From Lachnospiraceae bacterium UBA1766 (GTDB lineage: Bacteria > Bacillota > Clostridia > Lachnospirales > Lachnospiraceae), in assembly GCA_002314715.1 (NCBI GenBank), contig DCGY01000019.1, positions 1 through 5,025 of the forward strand: a stretch of 5,025 nt of DNA, given 5' to 3'. The notes under the pieces are model-generated. The model was given only the letters and a program-made list of their open reading frames with translations. It searched no databases and had not been told where the DNA came from. Shown in pieces: positions 1 to 4,195 of this stretch; the stretch's first letter is position 1; each line of letters opens with the position of its first letter. The position numbers were made by a program, and so were the translations under genes.

Positions 1-1
1 T

Positions 2-1123
2 GATTTGGAGGGCATTTTTGAAAATAAGAGGCCGGGGTTTTGTTACACCAGAGTTGGAAATCCAACGATTTCAGCCTTTGAAAACAGAATCACTAAACTA
101 GAGGGCGGAATTGCATCAATTGCCTGCTCGTCCGGTATGGCTGCTTTAACAATAGCGGTTCTAAATATCGTTCAGGCCGGAGATGAGATTATATCGAGTG
201 CCAGTTTATATGGTGGAAGTATTGATCTGTTTCGAGACTTGGAGGCATTTGGAATCAAAATCAAATATGTACAAAACAATAATTGGGATGAAATCAACAA
301 TGCCTTCACCGAAAGAACAAAGCTGGTGTTTGCTGAGACAATAGGAAACCCTAGCCTGGATGTAACGGATTTGGACAGGTTATCCTCCATTGCGCATGAG
401 CGAAGAGTTCCTCTCATTGTTGATAATACAACATCCACACCGTATTTGATCAAAACCATTGCACATGGGGCTGATATTGTCATTAATTCATCCTCAAAAT
501 ACATAAATGGAAGTAGTAATTCCATCAGCGGTGTACTGACAGACAGTGGAAAATTCAAGTGGGATTATGAAAAATATCCAGGACTGAAAGAATATAAAAA
601 ATTCGGACCGATGTGTTATATCGCGAAGCTTAGAAACGGGCTGTTCAGAAATATTGGAACCTGCCTTTCGCCGGTGAATGCGTATCTGAATATTCTCGGA
701 TTGGAAACACTGGGGCTTCGGATGGAGAGACAGTGCAGTAACGCAAAAACACTTGCGGAATGGATTGCCACGAATCATCCGGATGCGCATGTTAACTATC
801 CGGGCTTGTCATCAAGCCCATGGCATGAAATTGCCAAGTCGCAGTTAACCAATGGATTTGGAGCTATTCTGACATTAAGACTGGGGTCAAAGGATAACGC
901 ATTTCGATTTATCGATAGTTTAAAGATTCCATACACAGTATCAAATATTGGAGATACTAAGACACTTGTGATTCATCCGGCTTCTACCATCAGTCTTCAT
1001 AGCAGTGATGAAGAAAAGGAAAATGCCGGAGTATATGAAGATTTAATCAGAGTCAGTGTTGGAATAGAGGATATCGCAGATTTAATCGAAGATTTTTCAA
1101 ATGCCTTCGCTCATCTTGTATAA
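2..1123 (+). CDS. metY: O-acetylhomoserine sulfhydrylase-like PLP enzyme (MetY family), N-terminus cut off by window edge
   Basis: This is a Cys/Met-metabolism PLP enzyme expected to join a sulfur nucleophile to O-acetylhomoserine, giving homocysteine in the cytoplasm. The reading frame is open from base 2. About 373 residues are visible against a usual 425-430, so roughly 55 N-terminal residues lie upstream; the TTG at base 5 is not a credible start because it falls inside conserved sequence. Visible family marks are YTRVGNPT near the left end, SSGMAAL (phosphate loop region), the Asp of IVDNT (pyridine nitrogen), the PLP Lys at codon 497-499 in SSSKY, LGLETLGLRMERQ, and the C-terminal RVSVGIEDIADLIEDF. 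Around the Lys the sequence is KYINGSSNSISG, where ordinary MetY reads KYIGGHGTSIGG. A 30-base gap separates it from the sulfite reductase gene. The partners downstream suggest that it uses a carrier-protein thiocarboxylate rather than free sulfide. Family is certain; homocysteine rather than cysteine as product is inferred. Confidence 0.9.
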   Translation, partial: DLEGIFENKRPGFCYTRVGNPTISAFENRITKLEGGIASIACSSGMAALTIAVLNIVQAGDEIISSASLYGGSIDLFRDLEAFGIKIKYVQNNNWDEINNAFTERTKLVFAETIGNPSLDVTDLDRLSSIAHERRVPLIVDNTTSTPYLIKTIAHGADIVINSSSKYINGSSNSISGVLTDSGKFKWDYEKYPGLKEYKKFGPMCYIAKLRNGLFRNIGTCLSPVNAYLNILGLETLGLRMERQCSNAKTLAEWIATNHPDAHVNYPGLSSSPWHEIAKSQLTNGFGAILTLRLGSKDNAFRFIDSLKIPYTVSNIGDTKTLVIHPASTISLHSSDEEKENAGVYEDLIRVSVGIEDIADLIEDFSNAFAHLV

Positions 1124-1153
1124 AAACGAATTATAGAAACAGAGGATATCATC

Positions 1154-2023
1154 ATGGCAGATACAATCAATTATGCAGAATTAAAAAAAGGCGGCTTTAT
1201 GAAACAGAAGCAGAAGGGCTTTGGCTCCCTTCGTCTGGCTGTGGTAGGAGGAAACCTGACCGCTTCTCAGATTAAGACGGTTTCGGAAGTGGCAGAAAAA
1301 TACGGCAAAGGCTATGTTCATATGACATCACGTCAGGGCATTGAGATTCCGTTTATCAATGTGAACCAGCTTGCGGAGGTGAAAGCAGCACTGGCTGCCG
1401 GTGGAGTAAAGACTGGTGTCTGCGGACCTAGAGTTCGAACCGTAACGGCCTGTCAGGGTTCAGAGATTTGTCCTAGCGGATGTATTGACACATATACCTT
1501 GGCAAAGGAACTTGACGAGAGATATTTCGGCAGAGAGCTTCCTCACAAGTTCAAATTTGGTGTTACTGGATGCCAGAACAACTGCTTAAAAGCGGAGGAA
1601 AATGATGTTGGTATTAAGGGCGGAATGGAGATTGCGTACAAGGAATCGGCATGTATAGGATGCGGTGTATGTATTAAGGCCTGTCGTACGGATGCACTTT
1701 CCATTGCAGATGGCAAGATTGTACTTGACGAGAGCAAGTGTAACAACTGTGCAAGGTGTGTTAAGAGCTGTCCAACGGATGCCTGGGAGGGAACTCCGGG
1801 ATATATTGTTTCCTTCGGTGGTACATTTGGTAATTTTGTTTACAAAGGAGAGGAACTGGTTCCTATTATCAAAGACAAGGAAACTCTTTTCCGAGTAACC
1901 GACGCTGCGATTGAGTATTTCGAAGAAAATGCAAAACCAAGTGAGAGATTTCGAAAGACGCTTGAGAGGCTGGGCGATGAAGGATTAAAAAAGAAAGTTC
2001 GTGCTGCATATGCCGGACAGTAA
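1154..2023 (+). CDS. small siroheme [4Fe-4S] sulfite reductase with two ferredoxin-type clusters (AsrC/Dsr-like)
   Basis: The 289-residue cytoplasmic protein is predicted to reduce sulfite to sulfide by six electrons. An N-terminal nitrite/sulfite reductase half-domain (about 20-75) contains the siroheme-contacting TSRQGIEI. The coupled siroheme-[4Fe-4S] motif is complete: C100-x5-C106 and C140-x3-C144. A ferredoxin insert follows with C167, C170, C173, C177 and C196, C199, C202, C206, each CxxCxxCxxxC, enough for two further [4Fe-4S] clusters. The C-terminal part (GGTFGNFVYKG, then ENAKPSERF) resembles the end of AsrC. At 289 residues it is shorter than DsrA/DsrB and resembles assimilatory single-subunit forms. 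No reductase subunit is beside it, so electrons probably come from ferredoxin. The start at 1154 has AGAGGA 7 bases upstream; Met16 is a weaker alternative. Nitrite as substrate cannot be excluded from sequence, but the sulfur-transfer neighbours favour sulfite. Confidence 0.88.
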   Translation: MADTINYAELKKGGFMKQKQKGFGSLRLAVVGGNLTASQIKTVSEVAEKYGKGYVHMTSRQGIEIPFINVNQLAEVKAALAAGGVKTGVCGPRVRTVTACQGSEICPSGCIDTYTLAKELDERYFGRELPHKFKFGVTGCQNNCLKAEENDVGIKGGMEIAYKESACIGCGVCIKACRTDALSIADGKIVLDESKCNNCARCVKSCPTDAWEGTPGYIVSFGGTFGNFVYKGEELVPIIKDKETLFRVTDAAIEYFEENAKPSERFRKTLERLGDEGLKKKVRAAYAGQ

Positions 2024-2040
2024 TCTGTTTGTGAAAAAGG

Positions 2041-2046
2041 AAGGAG
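2041..2046 (+). promoter_or_regulatory. ribosome binding site AAGGAG deciding the TusA-like start
   Basis: AAGGAG ends 7 bases before the ATG at 2054 but only 1 base before the in-frame ATG at 2048, so 2054 is the better start. A weaker AAGG at 2037-2040 could serve 2048. Confidence 0.6.
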
Positions 2047-2053
2047 AATGACT

Positions 2054-2305
2054 ATGGCAGAAATAGATATTAAATACGATGATTTTGTTGATATTACGGA
2101 TAAGGTTTGTCCCCTTACCTTTGTTAAGGCAAAGGTGGCAATTGATGAGCTTGAGGACGGGGAAGTTCTGGCAGTAAAGATGAACGATGGAGAGCCGGTT
2201 CAGAATGTCCCAAGAAGCTTTAAAGAAGATGGACATCAGATTTTAAAACTGTATGACAATGAGGATGGTACATACACATTACTTGTCAGAAAGGTGGAAG
2301 AATAA
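2054..2305 (+). CDS. TusA-family sulfurtransferase-like protein
   Basis: TusA-family proteins are small cytoplasmic sulfur relays that carry a persulfide on the Cys of an N-terminal CPxP motif. This 83-residue protein begins MAEIDIKY and has the motif as C19-P20-L21-T22, so the second Pro is replaced by Thr. The following helix (KAKVAIDELEDGE), the strand VLAVKM and the C-terminal TYTLLVRK match the family fold, and the length is typical. An in-frame ATG at 2048 would add two residues, but the ribosome site favours 2054. It lies 30 bases after the sulfite reductase gene, and its stop directly abuts the thioredoxin-like ATG. The position suggests handling of sulfur between the reductase and the sulfur carrier, or a partner role to the reductase like TusA/DsrE-linked systems; neither is proven. 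Family assignment is good, role is inferred. Confidence 0.82.
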   Translation: MAEIDIKYDDFVDITDKVCPLTFVKAKVAIDELEDGEVLAVKMNDGEPVQNVPRSFKEDGHQILKLYDNEDGTYTLLVRKVEE

Positions 2306-2623
2306 ATGGCAATACGTGTTTCGGAAGAAGAATTTGCGGATAAAGTACTGACAAATGCACAGCTTGTTATTGTCGACTTTTATTCGGATTCCTGTGTGGC
2401 TTGTAAACGACTCACTCCGGTCCTGGGGGACTTGGAGGATAATTTCGAAGGGGCATTACAGGTGTTCAAGGTCAATACCAATTTTGATGTTGATCTGGCA
2501 AGAAAATATCATGTGATGTCGAATCCGACACTTGTGTTTATTAAGAACGGTGAGGAAGTAGAAAGAGTTGTAGGAGCTCGCTCTTATAACGATTTAGAGG
2601 AACTCGTAAAAAAGAATTTGTAG
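2306..2623 (+). CDS. thioredoxin-like protein with CVAC active site
   Basis: This is a 105-residue single-domain thioredoxin fold of normal length, without signal peptide, so cytoplasmic. The redox motif is C30-V31-A32-C33 followed by Lys, in the context DFYSDSCVACK. Classical thioredoxin has WCGPCK, so both the Trp before the first Cys and the Gly-Pro between the cysteines are changed. The conserved buried Asp is present (VDFY), as is the cis-Pro loop, read SNPT with P74, and the LVFIKNGEEVERVVGA strand-turn. The ATG directly follows the upstream TAA with no gap; AGGTGG at 2292-2297, inside the end of the TusA-like gene, lies 8 bases upstream, so the two are probably translationally coupled. 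Plausible roles are reduction of a persulfide on the TusA-like protein, or keeping sulfur-carrier or E1 cysteines reduced. Both are inferences from position. Confidence 0.88.
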   Translation: MAIRVSEEEFADKVLTNAQLVIVDFYSDSCVACKRLTPVLGDLEDNFEGALQVFKVNTNFDVDLARKYHVMSNPTLVFIKNGEEVERVVGARSYNDLEELVKKNL

Positions 2624-2664
2624 TGTCTTTATACTAGGAAAATGAAGGAAAAGAGGTAAATGAT

Positions 2665-2871
2665 ATGATTATCACAGTTGCAGGAGAAAAAAAGGAGTAC
2701 AAAGAGGGACTCTCTTTGGTGGAACTAATTGAATTAGAGAAGATTGATATGCCGGAATATGTTACGGTATCCATTAACGATGACTTCGTTTCTTCGGAGG
2801 ACAAGGAAACCACGGTTCTCAAAGAGGGGGATTCGGTTGAGTTTCTTTACTTCATGGGAGGTGGCTGCTAA
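2665..2871 (+). CDS. hcyS: ThiS-like sulfur carrier with Gly-Gly-Gly-Cys end (HcyS type)
   Basis: This is a 68-residue beta-grasp (ubiquitin-like) sulfur carrier. It begins MIITVAGEKKEY, has the central VTVSINDDFV strand, and ends EGDSVEFLYFMGGGC. Aligned by eye with E. coli ThiS (DGDQILLFQVIAGG), G66-G67 match the terminal GG and Cys68 is exactly one extra residue. A carrier tail must be free to be adenylated and turned into a thiocarboxylate, so Cys68 should have to be removed first; the JAMM protease two genes on can do this kind of trimming. In Wolinella HcyS the capping residue is alanine. AAGAGG at 2651-2656 lies 8 bases before the ATG. The stop overlaps the E1-like start by one base. 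Thiamine ThiS is less likely because thiazole-synthase partners are absent from the window and the tail is capped. MoaD is disfavoured by the short length. Confidence 0.87.
   Translation: MIITVAGEKKEYKEGLSLVELIELEKIDMPEYVTVSINDDFVSSEDKETTVLKEGDSVEFLYFMGGGC
2857..2862 (+). promoter_or_regulatory. ribosome binding site GGAGGT inside the carrier's Gly codons
   Basis: The codons for Gly65 and Gly66 of the sulfur carrier (GGA GGT) form a near-ideal Shine-Dalgarno site. It ends 8 bases before the ATG at 2871 of the E1-like gene, which supports that start over the in-frame ATG at 2877. Confidence 0.75.
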
Positions 2872-3704
2872 TGGCTATGACGGATGAACAGATTGAGCGC
2901 TATTCACGCCATATTATTTTGAAGGAAGTAGGGGCAAAGGGCCAGAAGAAACTGCTAAACGGAAGCGTACTCATCATTGGAGCCGGTGGACTTGGAGCTC
3001 CTGCAGCCCTTTATCTTGCCGCTGCAGGCGTAGGTCACATAGGGATTGTGGATGCGGATGATGTTGATTTATCAAACCTTCAAAGACAGGTCATTCATTC
3101 CACTGCAGATATCGGAAAAGCCAAGGTTAAGTCTGCGAAAGAAAGTATGGAAGCTATCAACCCGGATGTTAAGGTGACCACATACAGGATGTTCGTTGAC
3201 TCAACAAACATCAGAGAACTGATCAGAGAATATGATTTCATCATTGACGGAACCGATAATTTTCCGGCAAAGTTTCTCATTAATGATGCATGCGTTCTGG
3301 AGAAAAAGCCATTTTCCCATGCCGGTATTATTCGATTTCAGGGTCAGCTTCTCACCTATGTTCCGGGCGAAGGACCTTGTTATCGCTGCGTGTTTAAGAA
3401 TCCTCCTCCAAAGGATGCAGTGCCAACCTGTAAGCAGGCGGGTGTAATCGGAGCAATGGCCGGAACGATTGGAACGCTTCAGGCAATGGAAGCGATTAAG
3501 TATCTTATTGGAAAGGGTGATTTACTGACCGGTAAGCTACTCACATATGACGCACTAAAGATGGAGTTTAGAAAGATTAATTTGAAAAAGGATTGCAAAT
3601 GCGCGGTTTGTGGAGAGAACCCAAGTATTTTTGAGCCGATTGACTATGAGCAGGAGGTTTGCGAGGAAACAGCAGGCCGATTTGCAACCAGGGATGAACA
3701 GTAA
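2871..3704 (+). CDS. hcyF: ThiF/MoeB/HesA E1-like adenylating enzyme (HcyF type)
   Basis: The enzyme uses ATP to adenylate the C-terminal glycine of the sulfur carrier so that sulfide or a persulfide can convert it to a thiocarboxylate. The 277-residue protein opens with ERYSRHIIL, typical of the family. It then has the nucleotide loop GAGGLG (37-42), DLSNLQRQV (67-74) with the conserved Arg, IGKAKV (81-86), DGTDNF (126-131) and the Zn-binding pairs C170-x2-C173 and C244-x2-C247. C187 in PTCKQAGVIG corresponds to the family's reactive cysteine. The body matches MoeB/ThiF length (about 250), followed by a roughly 30-residue acidic tail after the last Zn pair with one further Cys (C264). Its ATG overlaps the carrier's stop (TAATG), indicating coupled, probably near-equal synthesis. 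The adjacent carrier is its obvious substrate; whether it also serves MoaD or ThiS elsewhere is unknown. Confidence 0.9.
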   Translation: MAMTDEQIERYSRHIILKEVGAKGQKKLLNGSVLIIGAGGLGAPAALYLAAAGVGHIGIVDADDVDLSNLQRQVIHSTADIGKAKVKSAKESMEAINPDVKVTTYRMFVDSTNIRELIREYDFIIDGTDNFPAKFLINDACVLEKKPFSHAGIIRFQGQLLTYVPGEGPCYRCVFKNPPPKDAVPTCKQAGVIGAMAGTIGTLQAMEAIKYLIGKGDLLTGKLLTYDALKMEFRKINLKKDCKCAVCGENPSIFEPIDYEQEVCEETAGRFATRDEQ

Positions 3705-3708
3705 AGAC

Positions 3709-4140
3709 ATGAGCATTATTAGAATGAACTGTGAACTATATGATCAGATAGTTCAATACGCAAAAGAGCATTTGCCTGAAGAATCCTGCGGCCTAATTGC
3801 AGGAGCGATTGAAGGTGACAGTAAGACAATTAAAAAAGTATATTTTCTAGAAAACGTAGACCATGCCGAGGATCATTTTACATTGGATCCGAAGGAGCAG
3901 TTGATGGCGGTTAAGGATATGCGTGCAAATGGCTATAAGCCAATTGGAAACTGGCATTCACACCCGTCCTCCCCATCGAGACCTTCCGTGGAGGATATTA
4001 AGCTGGCTTATGATAAGGACGCGAGTTATATGATTCTTTCATTTTTAACCGCTGCGCCGGTCTTTCATTCTTTCCATATTGAAAATGGAGCTTATGAAAA
4101 GGAAGACTTAAGAGTTTTTAACGAAGAGTACTATTTTTAG
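3709..4140 (+). CDS. hcyD: JAMM/MPN+ metalloprotease of the M67 (Mec+) family (HcyD type)
   Basis: This is a zinc isopeptidase-like protease. In the related pathways it cuts after the carrier's GG tail, first removing the capping residue and later freeing the finished amino acid. The JAMM residues are all present: Glu25 in PEESCG, then H83-S-H85-P, S93 and D96, which fits HxHx7Sx2D exactly. From the ATG at 3709 (MSIIRMNCELYDQ) the protein has 143 residues, a normal size for bacterial Mec+ proteins, and no signal peptide. The start is uncertain. ATG 3694 overlaps the E1-like gene by 11 bases and has an AGGG directly against it; ATG 3724 is also in frame. None has a well-spaced ribosome site, which suggests translational coupling to the gene before, whose stop is at 3702-3704. 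A hairpin terminator follows 5 bases after the stop. Confidence 0.88.
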   Translation: MSIIRMNCELYDQIVQYAKEHLPEESCGLIAGAIEGDSKTIKKVYFLENVDHAEDHFTLDPKEQLMAVKDMRANGYKPIGNWHSHPSSPSRPSVEDIKLAYDKDASYMILSFLTAAPVFHSFHIENGAYEKEDLRVFNEEYYF

Positions 4141-4145
4141 TTTCG

Positions 4146-4177
4146 AAATCCTGTCACCGATTGGTGACAGGATTTTT
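4146..4177 (+). terminator. intrinsic terminator ending the sulfur operon
   Basis: A perfect 13-bp inverted repeat (4146-4158 with 4163-4175) has the core TCCTGTCACC / GGTGACAGGA, a 4-base loop GATT and a run of five T at 4173-4177, partly within the stem. It begins 5 bases after the protease stop codon. The reverse strand has only a three-T run, so it should act mainly on + strand transcripts. Confidence 0.88.
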
Positions 4178-4195
4178 CATAAATGAGGCAAAAGG

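Noticed and set aside
5..7. TTG as a start codon for the MetY-like gene
   Set aside because: The frame is open upstream to the window edge, and the protein starting here would lack about 55 conserved N-terminal residues. No ribosome site can be judged. The gene is cut by the window edge.
172..790. Two overlapping minus-strand open frames (172-558 and 494-790)
   Set aside because: They lie wholly opposite the well-conserved MetY-like gene, resemble no recognisable family and are best explained as shadows of its codon use.
1124..1153. Riboswitch or T-box leader between the first two genes
   Set aside because: The 30-base gap is too short for any known leader and holds only a ribosome site; regulation of the operon must lie upstream of the window.
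2607..2635. Possible internal promoter before the sulfur carrier (TATACT at 2630-2635 with TAAAAA 17 bases upstream)
   Set aside because: The -10 is fair but the -35 matches only three of six positions, and AT-rich sequence gives such matches by chance. The 41-base gap is the longest inside the operon, so transcript mapping could still revive it.
3610..3693. Longer start for the JAMM protease at 3610
   Set aside because: It would overlap the E1-like gene by about 95 bases and add a 28-33-residue basic leader unlike other Mec+ proteins. Starts at 3694, 3709 or 3724 fit the family.
2665..3704. Carrier and E1-like genes as thiamine (ThiS-ThiF) or molybdopterin (MoaD-MoeB) synthesis
   Set aside because: No thiazole synthase, ThiH or molybdopterin genes are present. 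The carrier has a capping residue and is followed by a JAMM protease, and the PLP and sulfite reductase genes point to amino-acid sulfur assimilation.
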